DNA from: Pseudomonas urmiensis
GTDB lineage: Bacteria > Pseudomonadota > Gammaproteobacteria > Pseudomonadales > Pseudomonadaceae
Assembly: GCF_014268815.2 (NCBI RefSeq)
Contig: NZ_JABWRE020000001.1
Coordinates: 2,361,001-2,425,000 of the forward strand
DNA: 64,000 nucleotides
Reading direction: 5' to 3'
The notes under the pieces are model-generated. The model was not told where the DNA came from. It made no database searches and was given only the letters and a program-made list of their open reading frames with translations. How positions within the stretch are numbered: the first letter of the stretch is position 1; the number at the start of each line of letters is the position of its first letter. Positions 27,192 through 38,480 of the stretch are shown one piece after another. Both the position numbers and the translations under genes were made by a program.

Positions 27192-30100
27192 AGCGGGGTA
27201 TCCAGAGCGGCGTCGGTGCGCACGCCGCGCCAACGGTTGAATCGGTGACGCAGGCGGTCGAGGTAGAGGTAGACCACCGGCGTTGTGTAAAGGGTCAGGA
27301 CCTGGCTGAACACCAGACCGCCAATGATGGTCAGGCCCAATGGCTGGCGCATCTCGGCACCTTCGGCGCTGCTGAGCATCAACGGCAGCGCGCCGAGAAT
27401 GGCGGCGATGGTGGTCATCAGGATCGGCCGCAGACGCAGCAGGCACGCGCGGCGGATCGACTCCTCCGGGCTCATGCCTTGCTGACGCTCCAATTGCAGG
27501 GCCAGGTCGATCATCAGGATGGCGTTCTTCTTCACCACGCCGATCAACAGGAACAGGCCAAGCAGCGAGATCAGGCTGAACTCGCCACCGGTGACGTACA
27601 ACGCCAACAACGCGCCGACGCCGGCCGAAGGCAAGGTCGAAAGAATGGTCAGCGGGTGGATGTAGCTCTCGTAGAGAATGCCCAGCACCAGGTAAACCAG
27701 CACCAGCGCGCCAAGGATCATCAGCGGCTGGCCTTCCTGGGTCTTGGTAAAGGCATCGGCGGTGCCACCGAGCTTGGCGATCACTTCCTCGGGCAGACCA
27801 AGCTTGGCCACTGCCCTCTCCACCGCGGCCATCGCCTGGTCGGGGCTGTAGCCTTCGGCAACGTCGAAGGCGATGTCTTCGGCGGCGAACTGGCCCTCGT
27901 GGCTGACGCGGTCATTGGCCAGGCTGTTCTCGTAGCGGGCGAAGGCCGACAGCGGCACGCGTGCGCCGTCCGCGGTGATCACCTGGACTTGCTCCAGGGT
28001 GCTCGGGTCCCAGGCATACTTGGGGTTGATCTCCAGCACGACCTGGTACTGGTTGAGGCTGTCGTAGATGGTCGATATCTGCCGCTGGCTGTAGGCGTTG
28101 TTGAGCACGCTGGTGACCATTTCCATGTCGATGCCCAGGCGCTTGGCCTGATCGCGGTCGACGACCAGGGTCACTTGCTGGGTGCCGGCGCCATCACGGG
28201 CGTCGATGGCGGTCAGCTCAGGCAGTGCGCGCAAGGCCGCGGTGACTTTCGGGAACCACTCGCGCAATGCCGCCAGGTCACCACTTTGCAGGGTATACAG
28301 GTACTGCGAGGTGGTCTGGTCGCGCCCGCCGCCGCCCAATTGCAAGTCCTGGTCGGCCATCAGGTAAAGCCGCCCGCCTGGCACTTTGGGCATTTCCTTG
28401 CGCAGGCGCTCGATCACCTGCTGGGCGTTGAGCTTGCGTTCGGCAATCGGCTTGAGACGTACCAGGACCATGGCGTTGTTGGTGCCGCTATTGCCACCAA
28501 TGAAGCCGGCCACGCTCTGCACGGCCGGGTCTGCGAGCAGCGCGCGGCGGTAGACCTCCATCTTCGGCTGCATCACGGTGAACGACAAACCGTCGTCGCC
28601 GCGGATGAAGCCCATCAGCTGGCCGGTGTCCTGCTGCGGCATCAGGGTCTTGGGCACCACTACGTACAGGGCGACGTTGACCCCGATGGTCACCAACAAG
28701 CTGAGCAGGGTCAGGCGGCGATGACGCAAGACCCAACCCAGGCTGCGGTCGTAACCGGCGACCATGCGCTGGTGAACCTTGTCGCTCCAGCGTTGCAAGC
28801 GGTTCTGCTCCTGCTGGTGCGGGCGCAACCAGCGCGCGCAGAGCATCGGCGTGAGGGTCAGCGATACCACCAGCGAGACGATGATCGCTGCGGCCAGGGT
28901 GATGGAAAACTCCTGGAACAGGCTGCGCACGATACCGCCCATGAACAGGATCGAGACGAACACCGCCACCAGCGAGACGTTCATCGACAGCAGGGTGAAG
29001 CCCACTTCCTTGGCGCCGAGGAACGCCGCGCGCATCGGTGGCTCGCCGTTCTCGATATGCCGGGAGATGTTCTCCAGCACCACGATGGCATCGTCCACCA
29101 CCAGGCCGGTGGCCAGAATCAGCGCCATCAGCGACAGGTTGTTCAGGGAAAACCCGCACAGGTACATGACCGCGAACGTGCCGACCAACGACACCGGCAC
29201 CGCCAGGCTTGGGATCAGCGAGGCGCGCAGGTTGCCGAGGAACAGGTACACCACCAGGATCACCAGCACCACCGCGATCAACAAGGTGTGCTCGGCTTCC
29301 TTGAGGGTCGCCTTGATCACCGGCGAGCGGTCCATGGCGATGTTCAGCTTGACGCTGGCCGGCAGCAGCGATTCCAGGGCCGGCAACTGCGCCTTGATCT
29401 GCTCGACGGTTTCGATGATGTTGGCGTTGTTCTGCCGGTTGATCACCAGCAACACCGCGCTCTGGTCGTTGAAGAAGCCGCTGTTGTAACGGTTCTCGAC
29501 GCTGTCGGTGATGGTCGCCACATCAGACAAGCGCAGGATCGAGCCATCGCTCTGGCGAATCACCAGCGGCGCGTAGTCCTTGGCTTTCTCCAACTGGTCA
29601 TTGGCGCGCACCTGCCAATTGCGCTCGGCGTCTTCGACAAAGCCCATCGGCCGGCGCTGGTTGGCGTTGGCCACCGCCGTGCGCACTTCATCGAGCGACA
29701 GCGCGTATTGGTTGAGTAGCTGTGGCTCCAGCGAGATGCGCACCGCCGGCAGCGAGCTGCCGCCGATCTGCACTTCCCCTACCCCGCTGACCTGGGCCAG
29801 GCTTTGCGACAGGATGGTGTCGGCCAGGTCATACAGCTGGCCCTTCTGCAAGACGTCGGAGGTCAACGACAGGACCATGATCGGCGCCTGCGATGGGTTG
29901 ATCTTCTTGTAGGTGGGCATGCTGCGCATGCCGCTTGGCAGCAGGTTGCGGGTGGCGTTGATCGCCGCCTGCACCTCGCGTGCCGCGCCATCGATATCGC
30001 GGCCTTGCTCGAAACCGATGATCACCCGGGTCGAGCCCTGGTTGGAGCTACTGGTCAGGGTGGTGACCCCGGCGATGGCACCGAGCTTGCGCTCCAGTGG

Positions 30101-30295
30101 CGTGGCTACGGTGGAAGCCATGACCTCGGGGCTTGCGCCCGACAGGTTGGCCGACACCACGATCACTGGGAAGTCCATCTGCGGCAGCGGCGCCACCGGT
30201 AGCAAGCCGAAGCTCACGCCACCGAGCAGCATGATCGCCAGGCTCAGCAGCATGGTCGCCACTGGCCGGCGGATGAAAGGACCGGAGAGATTCAT
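27188..30295 (-). CDS. muxC: RND efflux transporter MuxC (MdtC-like)
   Basis: 1035 residues, a full-length HAE1-family RND pump with 12 membrane helices and two large periplasmic loops. The proton-relay Asp-Asp is present in TM4 ([19 protein letters not shown]). The N terminus [20 protein letters not shown] and C-terminal motifs ([28 protein letters not shown]) match MdtC/MuxC. It works as a heteromultimer with MuxB. Start and stop overlap its neighbours by 4 bp (ATGA) on both sides, so the four genes form one tightly coupled operon. Substrates of the P. aeruginosa homologue include aminocoumarins and macrolides. Confidence 0.95.
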   Translation of the reverse strand: MNLSGPFIRRPVATMLLSLAIMLLGGVSFGLLPVAPLPQMDFPVIVVSANLSGASPEVMASTVATPLERKLGAIAGVTTLTSSSNQGSTRVIIGFEQGRDIDGAAREVQAAINATRNLLPSGMRSMPTYKKINPSQAPIMVLSLTSDVLQKGQLYDLADTILSQSLAQVSGVGEVQIGGSSLPAVRISLEPQLLNQYALSLDEVRTAVANANQRRPMGFVEDAERNWQVRANDQLEKAKDYAPLVIRQSDGSILRLSDVATITDSVENRYNSGFFNDQSAVLLVINRQNNANIIETVEQIKAQLPALESLLPASVKLNIAMDRSPVIKATLKEAEHTLLIAVVLVILVVYLFLGNLRASLIPSLAVPVSLVGTFAVMYLCGFSLNNLSLMALILATGLVVDDAIVVLENISRHIENGEPPMRAAFLGAKEVGFTLLSMNVSLVAVFVSILFMGGIVRSLFQEFSITLAAAIIVSLVVSLTLTPMLCARWLRPHQQEQNRLQRWSDKVHQRMVAGYDRSLGWVLRHRRLTLLSLLVTIGVNVALYVVVPKTLMPQQDTGQLMGFIRGDDGLSFTVMQPKMEVYRRALLADPAVQSVAGFIGGNSGTNNAMVLVRLKPIAERKLNAQQVIERLRKEMPKVPGGRLYLMADQDLQLGGGGRDQTTSQYLYTLQSGDLAALREWFPKVTAALRALPELTAIDARDGAGTQQVTLVVDRDQAKRLGIDMEMVTSVLNNAYSQRQISTIYDSLNQYQVVLEINPKYAWDPSTLEQVQVITADGARVPLSAFARYENSLANDRVSHEGQFAAEDIAFDVAEGYSPDQAMAAVERAVAKLGLPEEVIAKLGGTADAFTKTQEGQPLMILGALVLVYLVLGILYESYIHPLTILSTLPSAGVGALLALYVTGGEFSLISLLGLFLLIGVVKKNAILMIDLALQLERQQGMSPEESIRRACLLRLRPILMTTIAAILGALPLMLSSAEGAEMRQPLGLTIIGGLVFSQVLTLYTTPVVYLYLDRLRHRFNRWRGVRTDAALDTPL

Positions 30296-33200
30296 GCCTC
30301 GGCCTGCTTGGCGTCAGCAGCCGGACGCCAGCGGCGCGCCAGGCGGTCGAAGTACAGGTAGATGACCGGCGTGGTGAACAGGGTCAGCACCTGGCTGACC
30401 AGCAACCCGCCGACCATCACCAGGCCCAGCGGCTGACGCAGCTCGGCACCGGAGCCGGTGGCGAGCATCAACGGCACCGCGCCAAACAACGCGGCCAGGG
30501 TGGTCATCAGGATCGGTCGGAAGCGCAGCAGCGCGGCCTGGTAGATCGCCTCTTGCGGCGCCATGCCTTGATTGCGCTCGGCCTCCAGGGCGAAGTCGAT
30601 CATCATGATGGCGTTCTTCTTGACGATACCGATCAGCAGGATGATGCCGATGATCGCGATCATGCCCAGGTCATTACCGCTGAGGATCAACGCCAGCAAC
30701 GCGCCGACCGCTGCCGACGGCAAGGTCGAGAGGATAGTCACCGGATGGATGTAGCTCTCGTAGAGCACGCCAAGCACGATGTACATGGTCACCACCGCCG
30801 CCAGGATCAACAGCAAGGTGCTCGACAGCGAAGCCTGGAAGGCTTCGGCGGCGCCTTGGAAACGGGTCTGTACGCCAATGGGCATGCCGATGTCCTGCTG
30901 CACCTGCTCGATGGCCTGGACTGCCTCGCCCAAGGCCACGCCTGGTGCCAGGTTGAACGACATCATCACCGCCGGGAACTGGCCAATGTGCGAGATCGCC
31001 AGCTGCGCCTGGCGCTGCTCGATACGCGCCAGGGCCGAGAGGCGCACCTGGCCACCGTCGCTGGCCTTGACGTGGATCGACTCCAACGCTGCCGGGCCGA
31101 TGCTGGCCGCAGCCTGCGACTGCAGCACCACGCGGTACTGGCTGGCCTGGGTATAGATGGTGGATATCTGGCGTTGGCCGAAGGCGTCGTACAAGGCATT
31201 GGTGATCTGCGCCACGTTGATGCCCAGGCGGCTGGCCATGTCGCGGTCGATCACCAGGTAGACCTGTAGGCCCTTGTCTTGCAGGTCGCTGGCGACATCG
31301 CGCAGTTCGGCGCGCTGTTGCAGGGCCTGGACCAGCTTGCCGCTCCACTGCGCAAGCATGTCTGCGTCTGGTGAGGACAGGCTGAACTGATACTGGGTGC
31401 GACTGACCCGGTCTTCGATGCTCAAATCCTGCACTGGCTGCATGAACAAGCGAATACCCACCAGCTTGTCGACCTGCGGTTGCAGGCGATCGATCACCTG
31501 GCTGGCAGTGACGTCGCGCTCGCCGTGGGGCTTGAGGTTGATCAGCAGACGGCCACTGTTGAGCGTGGCGTTGTCGCCATCGACGCCGATATACGAGGAC
31601 AGGCTCTGCACCGAAGGGTCTTGCAGAATGACCTTGCTCAGCGCCTGCTGGCGCTCGCTCATGGCGGCGAACGAGGTCGATTGCGGCGCTTCGGAGATGC
31701 CCTGGATCACCCCGGTGTCCTGCACAGGGAAGAAGCCCTTGGGCACGATCATGTAGAGGAACACGGTCAGCACCAGGCTGCCGACCGCCACCAGCAACGT
31801 CAGCGGCTGGTGCTTGAGGACCCACTGCAGGCCCCGCCCATAGTGCTCGATCAGCCAGTCGATCCACGCGCCGCTGGCACGATAGAAGCGGCTCTGCTCT
31901 TGCTCCTTGGGCTCGCGCTTGAGCAAGCGCGCGCACATCATCGGGGTCAAGGTCAGCGACACCACCAGGGAAATCAGGATGGCCACGGCCAAGGTGATGG
32001 CGAACTCACGGAACAGCCGGCCGACCACGTCGGCCATGAACAGCAGCGGGATCAGTACGGCAATCAGCGAGAAGGTCAGCGAGATCAGGGTAAAGCCAAT
32101 CTGCCGCGCGCCCTTGAGCGCCGCCTGCATCGGCGTCTCGCCCTCCTCGATGTGCCGGGAGATGTTCTCCAGCATGACGATGGCATCGTCCACCACGAAG
32201 CCGGTGGCGATGGTCAGGGCCATCAGGGTCAGGTTGTTGATGGAAAAGCCCGCCAGGTACATCACACCGAAGGTGCCGATCAACGACAGCGGCACGGCAA
32301 TCGAGGGAATGATGGTCGCACTGAAGCGGCGCAGGAACACGAAGGTAACCATCACCACCAGGACGATGGCGATCAGCAGCTCGTGCTGCACATCGGTAAC
32401 GGCGGCGCGGATGGTCTGGGTGCGGTCGGTGAGTACCATTACATCCAGGCCGGCCGGCAGGTTGTCGGTGATCGATGGCAGCAAATCCTTGATCCGATCG
32501 ACCACTTCAATGACGTTGGCCCCCGGCTGGCGCTGGATATTGAGCAGCACCGCCTGGTTCTCGTTGGCCCAAGCCGCCAGGCGCTCGTTTTCAGCGCCAT
32601 CGACGATTTCGGCGACGTCCTTCAGGCGCAGCGGCGCGCCATTGGTGTAGGCGAGGATGAGGTTGGCGTATTCCTCGGGCGAGCGCAGCTGGTCGTTGGC
32701 ATCGAGCATCGACACCCGGGTCGGGCCGTCGAAGTTGCCCTTGGGCTGGTTGACGTTGGAGGCGCCGATCAAGGTGCGCACGTCATCCAGGTTGAGGCCG
32801 TTGGCGGCCAGGGCGTCGACGTTGACCTTGATCCGCACTGCCTGGCGCTGGCCGCCAGCGATGCTGACCATGCCCACGCCGCTGATCTGGGCGAGCTTTT
32901 GCGCCACACGGGTATCGACCAGGTCGTTGAGCTTGGGCAGCGGCATGGTCTTGGACGAGATGGCCAGGGTCAGCACCGGGGTATCGGCCGGGTTGACCTT
33001 GTTGTACACCGGGGGGGCCGGCAGGTCGCTGGGCAACAGATTGCTGGCGGCGTTGATCGCAGCCTGCACCTGCTGCTCGGCGACGTCCATGTTCATGTCC
33101 AGGCTAAAGCGCAGGGTCAACACCGAGGCGCCGCCGGAACTGGTCGAGGCCATCTGGGTCAGGCCTGGCATCTGGCCGAACTGGCGCTCAAGCGGCGCGG

Positions 33201-33390
33201 TGACCGCGCTGGTCATCACCTGCGGACTGGCACCGGGGTACAGGGTCATGACCCGGATTGTCGGGTAGTCGACCTGGGGCAAGGCCGCGACTGGCAGCAG
33301 CTTGTAGGCGATCAGGCCGGCCAGGACGATGGCCAGCATGCTCAGCGTGGTGGCGACTGGTCGCAGGATGAACAGGCGCGAGAGGTTCAT
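30292..33390 (-). CDS. muxB: RND efflux transporter MuxB (MdtB-like)
   Basis: 1032 residues, paralogous to the neighbouring MuxC. N terminus [23 protein letters not shown]4 proton-relay Asp-Asp in [19 protein letters not shown], and the TM10-12 block [21 protein letters not shown] and [13 protein letters not shown]. It forms the inner-membrane pump with MuxC, coupled to MuxA and OpmB. It overlaps muxA and muxC by 4 bp each. No frameshift or missing segment. Confidence 0.95.
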   Translation of the reverse strand: MNLSRLFILRPVATTLSMLAIVLAGLIAYKLLPVAALPQVDYPTIRVMTLYPGASPQVMTSAVTAPLERQFGQMPGLTQMASTSSGGASVLTLRFSLDMNMDVAEQQVQAAINAASNLLPSDLPAPPVYNKVNPADTPVLTLAISSKTMPLPKLNDLVDTRVAQKLAQISGVGMVSIAGGQRQAVRIKVNVDALAANGLNLDDVRTLIGASNVNQPKGNFDGPTRVSMLDANDQLRSPEEYANLILAYTNGAPLRLKDVAEIVDGAENERLAAWANENQAVLLNIQRQPGANVIEVVDRIKDLLPSITDNLPAGLDVMVLTDRTQTIRAAVTDVQHELLIAIVLVVMVTFVFLRRFSATIIPSIAVPLSLIGTFGVMYLAGFSINNLTLMALTIATGFVVDDAIVMLENISRHIEEGETPMQAALKGARQIGFTLISLTFSLIAVLIPLLFMADVVGRLFREFAITLAVAILISLVVSLTLTPMMCARLLKREPKEQEQSRFYRASGAWIDWLIEHYGRGLQWVLKHQPLTLLVAVGSLVLTVFLYMIVPKGFFPVQDTGVIQGISEAPQSTSFAAMSERQQALSKVILQDPSVQSLSSYIGVDGDNATLNSGRLLINLKPHGERDVTASQVIDRLQPQVDKLVGIRLFMQPVQDLSIEDRVSRTQYQFSLSSPDADMLAQWSGKLVQALQQRAELRDVASDLQDKGLQVYLVIDRDMASRLGINVAQITNALYDAFGQRQISTIYTQASQYRVVLQSQAAASIGPAALESIHVKASDGGQVRLSALARIEQRQAQLAISHIGQFPAVMMSFNLAPGVALGEAVQAIEQVQQDIGMPIGVQTRFQGAAEAFQASLSSTLLLILAAVVTMYIVLGVLYESYIHPVTILSTLPSAAVGALLALILSGNDLGMIAIIGIILLIGIVKKNAIMMIDFALEAERNQGMAPQEAIYQAALLRFRPILMTTLAALFGAVPLMLATGSGAELRQPLGLVMVGGLLVSQVLTLFTTPVIYLYFDRLARRWRPAADAKQAEA

Positions 33391-34655
33391 GCGCCCGCCT
33401 TGTCCGACTTACCGGCCTCGATCGCGCCATTGGCGTCCTGGCCCTGCAAATGCTGACCGGGGGTGGTCGGCACTTGCGAGCTGTCTTCGACCACTTCGAC
33501 CTTGCTGCCTTCGCGCAGGCGGTCGGTGCCTTCCAGCACCAATCGATCACCGGCAGCCAGGCCTTCGAGGATCACACTGCGTTCGCCATCGCTGGCACCG
33601 ACCTTGAGCTTGCGCACATTGATGGTGTTCTGCGCGTTGACCACGTAGGCGAAAGTGCCTTCGTTACCGAACTGGATCGCCGCGGCTGGGGCCATCACCA
33701 CCTGCTTGAGGGTATCGGCGAGCAGGCGCACGTTGACGAACTGGTTGGGGAACAGGGCCTGGTCCTTGTTTTCGAAACGGCCCTTGAATTTGAGGGTGCC
33801 GGTGGTGGTGTCGATCTGGTTATCCAGGCTGCCGAGTACACCGGTGGCCTGCAACTTGCTGTCGCCACGGTCCCAGGCCTCGACCGGCAACGCCGCGCCG
33901 CTGCGATAGCGCTCGAGCACGGTGCTCAGCTCGGTTTCCGGCAGGGTGAAGGCGACGCTGATCGGCTCGGTCTGGGTGATGACCACCAGCGCGGTGGTGT
34001 CGTTAGCGGCAACCAGGTTGCCCAGGTCGAGCTGACGCAGGCCCAAGCGCCCGTTGATCGGTGCGCGGATCTGGGTGAATTCGAGGTTCAGCCGGGCATC
34101 GCTTACCGCTGCCTGGTTGGTCTTGACCAAGCCCTGGAACTGCGCCACCTGCGCTTGGGCGGTGTCCAGAGTTTGCTTGGCGATGCTGTCTTCGGCGTAC
34201 AGGCCTTTATAGCGCGCTACATCGACCAGGGCATTGTTCAGCTGCGCCTGGTTTTGCGCCAGCGTGCCTTCGGCCTGTTGCAAGGCGATGCGGTAGCTGC
34301 GCGGATCGATCTCGGCGAGCAGATCGCCTGCCTTGACCTGCTGGCCTTCCTTGAAATGGATCTTGACCAGCTCACCGGCAACGCGGCTGCGCACATTGAC
34401 CGTGTTGTTCGCCGTGACCGTGCCCAACGCCTTGTAATACAGCGGGAAATCGCCGATCTGCACCGGTTCGACTCGCACCGGCACCGCCTCGGTCGAGCCA
34501 CCAAAGCCTGGGCGGCCATTTTTCCCCATGCGCCCGGCCGGTTCCTTGGAGGTCGACGCAGCGGGCCACAGCCACCAGGCCAACAAGGCCACCAGTAGCA
34601 GGATCAGCAGGCCGATGAGCCAGCGACGAGGGGAGCGGGAGACGGAAGCTTGCAT
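33387..34655 (-). CDS. muxA: RND periplasmic adaptor MuxA (MdtA-like)
   Basis: 422 residues from the ATG at 34655; no strong ribosome site is visible, and an in-frame start at 34745 would add 30 residues. An N-terminal anchor helix ([19 protein letters not shown]) is followed by the MdtA signature [25 protein letters not shown], lipoyl/hairpin and beta-barrel domains ([42 protein letters not shown]). It bridges MuxB/MuxC to OpmB in the periplasm. First gene of muxABC-opmB. The C-terminal 40 residues are polar and low-complexity, which is common in this family. Confidence 0.94.
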   Translation of the reverse strand: MQASVSRSPRRWLIGLLILLLVALLAWWLWPAASTSKEPAGRMGKNGRPGFGGSTEAVPVRVEPVQIGDFPLYYKALGTVTANNTVNVRSRVAGELVKIHFKEGQQVKAGDLLAEIDPRSYRIALQQAEGTLAQNQAQLNNALVDVARYKGLYAEDSIAKQTLDTAQAQVAQFQGLVKTNQAAVSDARLNLEFTQIRAPINGRLGLRQLDLGNLVAANDTTALVVITQTEPISVAFTLPETELSTVLERYRSGAALPVEAWDRGDSKLQATGVLGSLDNQIDTTTGTLKFKGRFENKDQALFPNQFVNVRLLADTLKQVVMAPAAAIQFGNEGTFAYVVNAQNTINVRKLKVGASDGERSVILEGLAAGDRLVLEGTDRLREGSKVEVVEDSSQVPTTPGQHLQGQDANGAIEAGKSDKAGA

Positions 34656-34787
34656 GGGTTGAACGAACCTTGTTCGGAAACGGCGACGTGGGAGGGTGAA
34701 CGATAAGCATTGAGACCGGTTTAGCAAAGCGGCTTTACCAGGCATTTACCTTTGGCTGACGTTGCTAAAATGATGAACTTTAAATGA

Positions 34788-34817
34788 AAACGGCCTGGAA
34801 ATCGTTCCAGGCCGTTT
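34788..34817 (-). terminator. Rho-independent terminator after tpx
   Basis: A perfect 13-bp stem (AAACGGCCTGGAA / TTCCAGGCCGTTT) with a 4-base loop, followed on the minus strand by T-rich sequence. It lies 51 bp past the tpx stop and separates tpx from muxA. Its near-symmetry means it could work in either direction. Confidence 0.85.
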
Positions 34818-34868
34818 CAGGGTGTTGCTTAGATACTATTGAGGCCGCTGCGCAGCCCCAATAAGCGA

Positions 34869-35369
34869 TTACTTCAGGACAGCCAGCACTGCTTCGTAGT
34901 TCGGCTCTTCAGCGATCTCGCCAACCAGTTCGCTGTGCAGGACTTTATCGTTTTCGTCCAGCACCACTACTGCGCGGGCAGCCAGGCCAGCCAGCGGGCC
35001 GTCAGCAATGGCCACGCCGTAGTTTTCGAGGAACTCACGACCACGCAGGGTAGACAGGTTCTTGACGTTTTCCAGGCCTTCGGCGCCGCAGAAACGCGCT
35101 TGGGCGAACGGCAGGTCAGCCGACACGCACAGCACTACGGTGTTGGCCAGGTCATTGGCCTGGGCGTTGAACTTGCGTACCGAGGTGGCGCAAGTGGGGG
35201 TATCGACGCTCGGGAAGATGTTCAGCACCTTGCGCTTGCCGGCGAAGTCCTTCAGCGACTGGTCAGACAGGTCCGCACCAACCAGCGAGAAGGCCGGAGC
35301 CTGGGCGCCAGCCTTCGGCAGGACACCTTTGACCTGAACCGGGTTGCCTTTGAGGGTCACTTGAGCCAT
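34869..35369 (-). CDS. tpx: Thiol peroxidase (atypical 2-Cys peroxiredoxin)
   Basis: 166 residues, the standard Tpx length. Peroxidatic Cys60 in [15 protein letters not shown] and resolving Cys94 in [10 protein letters not shown], the 34-residue spacing that defines Tpx. It reduces hydrogen and organic peroxides with thioredoxin as donor. AAGGA lies eight bases before the ATG. Monocistronic: terminator downstream, and a separate hairpin ends the transporter gene upstream. Confidence 0.97.
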   Translation of the reverse strand: MAQVTLKGNPVQVKGVLPKAGAQAPAFSLVGADLSDQSLKDFAGKRKVLNIFPSVDTPTCATSVRKFNAQANDLANTVVLCVSADLPFAQARFCGAEGLENVKNLSTLRGREFLENYGVAIADGPLAGLAARAVVVLDENDKVLHSELVGEIAEEPNYEAVLAVLK

Positions 35370-35448
35370 GAGCGTAATCCTTATACGGGGTTTGGAAAGG
35401 ACACTGAGTTAAGCATGAAGCTGCGCCCAAGCCTATGGCCGCACATAA

Positions 35449-35483
35449 AAATGTCCGGGTGGCGACAGCCGACCCGGACATTT
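35449..35483 (-). terminator. Terminator after the SdaC-like transporter gene
   Basis: A 12-bp perfect stem AAATGTCCGGGT / ACCCGGACATTT with an 11-base loop, followed by TTTTT on the minus strand, 18 bp past the transporter stop. Confidence 0.85.
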
Positions 35484-35501
35484 CTTACAACAATAACGCG
35501 A

Positions 35502-36791
35502 TCAGCCCAGCAGGCTGTCTACCAGCGAGTAGACCACCGAGGTAATGGCGACCAGACCCACCACCACCACGAACACATTGGACATCGCGCCACTGTACTT
35601 GCGCATCGACGGCACTTTGCGGATGGCGTACATCGGCATCAGGAACAGCAGCACGGCGATGATCGGCCCGCCGAGTGATTCGATCATGCCCAGGATGCTC
35701 GGGTTGAGCGTGGCGACGATCCAGCACACCACCAGCATCAGCGCGGCGACCATGCGATCCAGGGCCTTGGCACCTGGACGCAGGCCGGCCTTGCTGATGA
35801 TGCCTTTAAGGCCTTCGCTGGCGCCAATGTAGTGACCCAGGAACGACTTGGCGATGGCAATGAAGGCAATCAATGGCGCGGCAAAGGCGATAGTCGGATT
35901 GCTGAAGTGGTTGGCCAGGTACGACAGAATCGACAGGTTCTGCGCCTTGGCTTCAGCCAGTTGAGCGCTGTCCAGGGTCAGTACGCAGCTGAACACGAAG
36001 AACAGCACCATGGCCACCATCAGCAGGTGGGCGCGCGAGAGGATCTGACCGCTGCGCTGATCGGCATGTTCGCCATAGCGACGCTTCTGGTCGACGGCGA
36101 ACGCCGAGATGATCGGCGAGTGGTTGAAGGAGAACACCATCACAGGAATCGCCAGCCACACGGTGTGCAGGAAGGCCGAGCCGGACGGCACCTGCATGGC
36201 GGTGTCGAGGATGCCACCACTCCAGTGCGGCACCAGGTACAGCGCCAGCAGCGCCAGGGCAACGATGAACGGGTACACCAGCAGGCTCATGACCTTGACC
36301 GTGGCCTGCTCGCCGCAGCGCACGATCGCCAGCAGGCCCAGGATCAGCACGAACGACAGCAGCGCGCGCGGTGGTGGGGTCATGTGCAGCTGGTGCTGCA
36401 TGAAGCTGGTGACCGTGTTGGTCAACGCCACGCTGTAGATCAGCAGGATCGGGAAGATGGCAAAGAAGTACAGGATGGTGATCAGTGCACCGGCCTTGAT
36501 GCCGAAATGCTCTTCGACCACCTCGGTGATGTCGCCGCTGCGTCCGGACAGGACAAAGCGGGTCAGGCCGCGGTGTGCGTAGTAAGTCATGGGGAATGCG
36601 AGGATCGCCAGGATCAGCAGCGGCCAGAAGCCGCCCAGGCCTGCGTTGATCGGCAGGAACAGGGTTCCGGCGCCGATAGCCGTGCCAAACAGGCCCAGCA
36701 TCCAGGTAGTGTCTTGACGCGACCAGCTGCCGAGGACGGCGGGGGACGATTGTTCGAAGCGTTGTTCAACGCCTTGGGCCTGCTCATTCAT
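35502..36791 (-). CDS. SdaC-like amino acid (serine/threonine-type) transporter, HAAAP family
   Basis: 429 residues from the ATG at 36791; the longer frame runs into the promoter. About 11 membrane helices. The N-terminal signature TTWMLGLFGTAIGAGTLFLPINAGLGGFWPL and AFPMTYYAHRGLTRFVL is that of the SdaC/STP branch of hydroxy/aromatic amino acid permeases. The pump is cation-coupled and imports an amino acid; the substrate cannot be told from sequence, and being next to amaC it could supply that enzyme. Two copies of GGTTGCACTTG lie about 100-140 bp upstream. Confidence 0.85.
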   Translation of the reverse strand: MNEQAQGVEQRFEQSSPAVLGSWSRQDTTWMLGLFGTAIGAGTLFLPINAGLGGFWPLLILAILAFPMTYYAHRGLTRFVLSGRSGDITEVVEEHFGIKAGALITILYFFAIFPILLIYSVALTNTVTSFMQHQLHMTPPPRALLSFVLILGLLAIVRCGEQATVKVMSLLVYPFIVALALLALYLVPHWSGGILDTAMQVPSGSAFLHTVWLAIPVMVFSFNHSPIISAFAVDQKRRYGEHADQRSGQILSRAHLLMVAMVLFFVFSCVLTLDSAQLAEAKAQNLSILSYLANHFSNPTIAFAAPLIAFIAIAKSFLGHYIGASEGLKGIISKAGLRPGAKALDRMVAALMLVVCWIVATLNPSILGMIESLGGPIIAVLLFLMPMYAIRKVPSMRKYSGAMSNVFVVVVGLVAITSVVYSLVDSLLG

Positions 36792-36982
36792 TCCGGGTGC
36801 AACTCCACTCGCAAGACTGCAACAGGCTGAGAGTGGCGAAACAGAGGGATCGCACACCTCAACCGAAAAGAGGGGCGCGATTGTGCACTGAAAGGTTGCA
36901 CTTGCGAAGCCCCGTCCGAGGGACGGTTGCACTTGTCATGACAGGAAAAGGCGACATGAGCTGCAAGAATGGGTGAAATGAT
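36792..36982. promoter_or_regulatory. Promoter region of the SdaC-like gene with TTGCAC direct repeats
   Basis: GGTTGCACTTG occurs twice (36894-36904 and 36924-36934), 30 bp apart, about three helical turns, plus a related GTGCAC at about 36880. GTGCAA/TTGCAC hexamers recur upstream of amaC. They may be activator half-sites; I do not know the protein. Confidence 0.4.
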
Positions 36983-37100
36983 GGGGCCGCTACGCGCCCC
37001 TTCGCGGGCAAGCCCGCTCCCACAGGGCCCGCGCCACTTTGAAGATGAGCGCTATACCTGTGGGAGCGGGCTTGCCCGCGAAGGGGCGCGTAGCGGCCCC
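36983..37100. repeat. REP doublet: perfect 44-bp inverted repeat
   Basis: Arms 36983-37026 and 37057-37100 are exact reverse complements, separated by 30 bp. Each contains the Pseudomonas REP core GCGGGCAAGCCCGC(TCCCACAGG). It lies just past the amaC stop and upstream of the transporter gene. It should form a large cruciform or mRNA hairpin that ends or protects the amaC transcript; REP doublets are also substrates of RAYT transposases. Confidence 0.9.
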
Positions 37101-37107
37101 AAACGAT

Positions 37108-38304
37108 TTACTTCTGAACCGCGGCGAACGCCTTGGCCACACGGCGCAGGTTGTCTGGGCGCAGCCCCGACATGCAGACCCGGCCGCTGTCGATCAGGTA
37201 AACGCCGAACTCGTCGCGCAGACGGCGCACTTGCTCGACGTTGAAACCGGTGTAGCTGAACATGCCACGCTGCTCGAGGAAGAACTGGAAGTCCTGACCT
37301 GGCAACAGCTCGCCGAGCAGATCGACCAGGCCCTGGCGCATTTGCAGGATACGCTTGCGCATCACTTCGACTTCCGCCGTCCACTGGGCATTGAGCTCGG
37401 CATCGTTCAGTACGCCGGCTACCAACTGCGCACCAAATGCCGGTGGGCTGGAGTAGTTGCGGCGCACGGTGGCCTTGAGCTGACCCAGCACGCTCTGCGC
37501 AGTCGCCTGGTCGTCACAGACCACCGACAGGCCCCCTACCCGCTCGCCATACAGCGAGAAGATTTTCGAGAACGAATTGCTGACCAGGCACGGGACACCG
37601 GCACGGGCCATTTCGCGAATGGCGTAGGCGTCTTGAACTAGGCCTTGGCCAAAGCCTTGATAGGCGATATCCAGGAACGGAATCAGCTCACGCGCCTTGA
37701 CCACTTCGACCACTTGCTGCCATTGGCTCTGGTCCAGGTCGACACCGGTCGGGTTGTGGCAGCACGGGTGCAGCAGCACCACGCTGTTGGGTGCCAGGCT
37801 CTGCAGGGTTGCCAGCATGCCGGCAAAGTCCACTCCACGGGTGCTCGCATCGAAGTACGGGTAGGTGTTGACCTTGAATCCCGCGCCTTCGAAGATTGCC
37901 CGGTGGTTGTCCCAGGTCGGATTGCTCACCCAGACTTCGGACTGCGGGAAGTAGCGCTTGAGGAAGTCGGCGCCGACTTTCAGCGCGCCGGAGCCACCGA
38001 CCGTCTGCACGGTGGCAACCCGCCCGCCAGCGACGGCCGGATGATCGGTACCGAACAGCAGTGCCTGGATCGCCTGGCGGTAGCTGGCCAGACCTTCCAT
38101 CGGCAGGTACAGCGAAGCTTCATGGGGCTGACCGGCCAGGCGCTTTTCCACCTCGGCCACGGCCGCCAGCTGCGGCACGACGCCGGCCTCATCGTAGTAC
38201 AGGCCGATACTCAGGTTGACCTTGTCGGCACGCGGGTCGGCCTTGAAGGTTTCCATCAACGAGAGGATCGGATCGCCGGCATAGGCATCGACATGTTTGA
38301 ACAC
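37108..38304 (-). CDS. amaC: Class I aminotransferase AmaC (aromatic/D-lysine type)
   Basis: 398 residues, an aspartate/tyrosine aminotransferase-type class I enzyme: N terminus [19 protein letters not shown], substrate motif [12 protein letters not shown], and PLP Lys247 in [17 protein letters not shown]. On sequence alone it reads as TyrB/AspC-like. Position next to dpkA and the amaD transporter locus matches the P. putida enzyme AmaC, proposed to convert D-lysine to delta-1-piperideine-2-carboxylate. Aromatic amino acid transamination is an equally good biochemical guess. Transcribed alone, with a REP doublet downstream and GTGCAA repeats upstream. Confidence 0.88.
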   Translation of the reverse strand: MFKHVDAYAGDPILSLMETFKADPRADKVNLSIGLYYDEAGVVPQLAAVAEVEKRLAGQPHEASLYLPMEGLASYRQAIQALLFGTDHPAVAGGRVATVQTVGGSGALKVGADFLKRYFPQSEVWVSNPTWDNHRAIFEGAGFKVNTYPYFDASTRGVDFAGMLATLQSLAPNSVVLLHPCCHNPTGVDLDQSQWQQVVEVVKARELIPFLDIAYQGFGQGLVQDAYAIREMARAGVPCLVSNSFSKIFSLYGERVGGLSVVCDDQATAQSVLGQLKATVRRNYSSPPAFGAQLVAGVLNDAELNAQWTAEVEVMRKRILQMRQGLVDLLGELLPGQDFQFFLEQRGMFSYTGFNVEQVRRLRDEFGVYLIDSGRVCMSGLRPDNLRRVAKAFAAVQK

Positions 38305-38386
38305 AGCGCACAGCTCCTTGAATCAGGACAGTTCGGAAATGCTTGAGCGAGGATACCCGCAGTTGCGCCCAAGGAACATCACCTTG

Positions 38387-38439
38387 GTGCAACAGAGTCA
38401 GTGCAAGGCTGCACGACCCGCCAGGTGTGTCCCTTGCAC
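38387..38439. promoter_or_regulatory. GTGCAA repeats upstream of amaC
   Basis: GTGCAA at 38387-38392 and 38401-38406 (14 bp apart) and TTGCAC at 38434-38439, roughly 80-135 bp upstream of the amaC start. They resemble the TTGCAC repeats before the adjacent transporter gene and may be shared activator sites. Unverified. Confidence 0.35.
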
Positions 38440-38447
38440 GACTACTA

Positions 38448-38477
38448 GTAGGAGCGGGCTTGCCCCGCGATAGCGCC
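38448..38477. repeat. Single REP element after dpkA
   Basis: GTAGGAGCGGGCTTGCCCCGCGATAGCGCC-type REP unit, 3 bp past the dpkA stop and upstream of the amaC promoter. The AGCGGGCTTGCCCCGCGA core folds into a short hairpin. Likely 3' end structure for dpkA. Confidence 0.75.
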
Positions 38478-38480
38478 AGT

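Noticed and set aside
27245..29719. 824-residue plus-strand open frame opposite muxC
   Set aside because: It is antisense to a full-length, well-conserved RND pump, is Gln/Gly/Val-rich with no domain, and reflects the third-position GC bias of the other strand.
31480..33456. 658-residue plus-strand open frame opposite muxB
   Set aside because: Antisense shadow of muxB with His/Gln/Asp-rich composition and no ribosome site.
36983..37100. Reading the inverted repeat as a transposon terminus pair or CRISPR
   Set aside because: Arms are 44 bp with the REP core GCGGGCAAGCCCGC, no transposase between, no target duplication and no regularly spaced repeats.
37108..38346. Plus-strand frame 37645-38346 opposite amaC
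   Set aside because: Shadow of the aminotransferase; no family resemblance.
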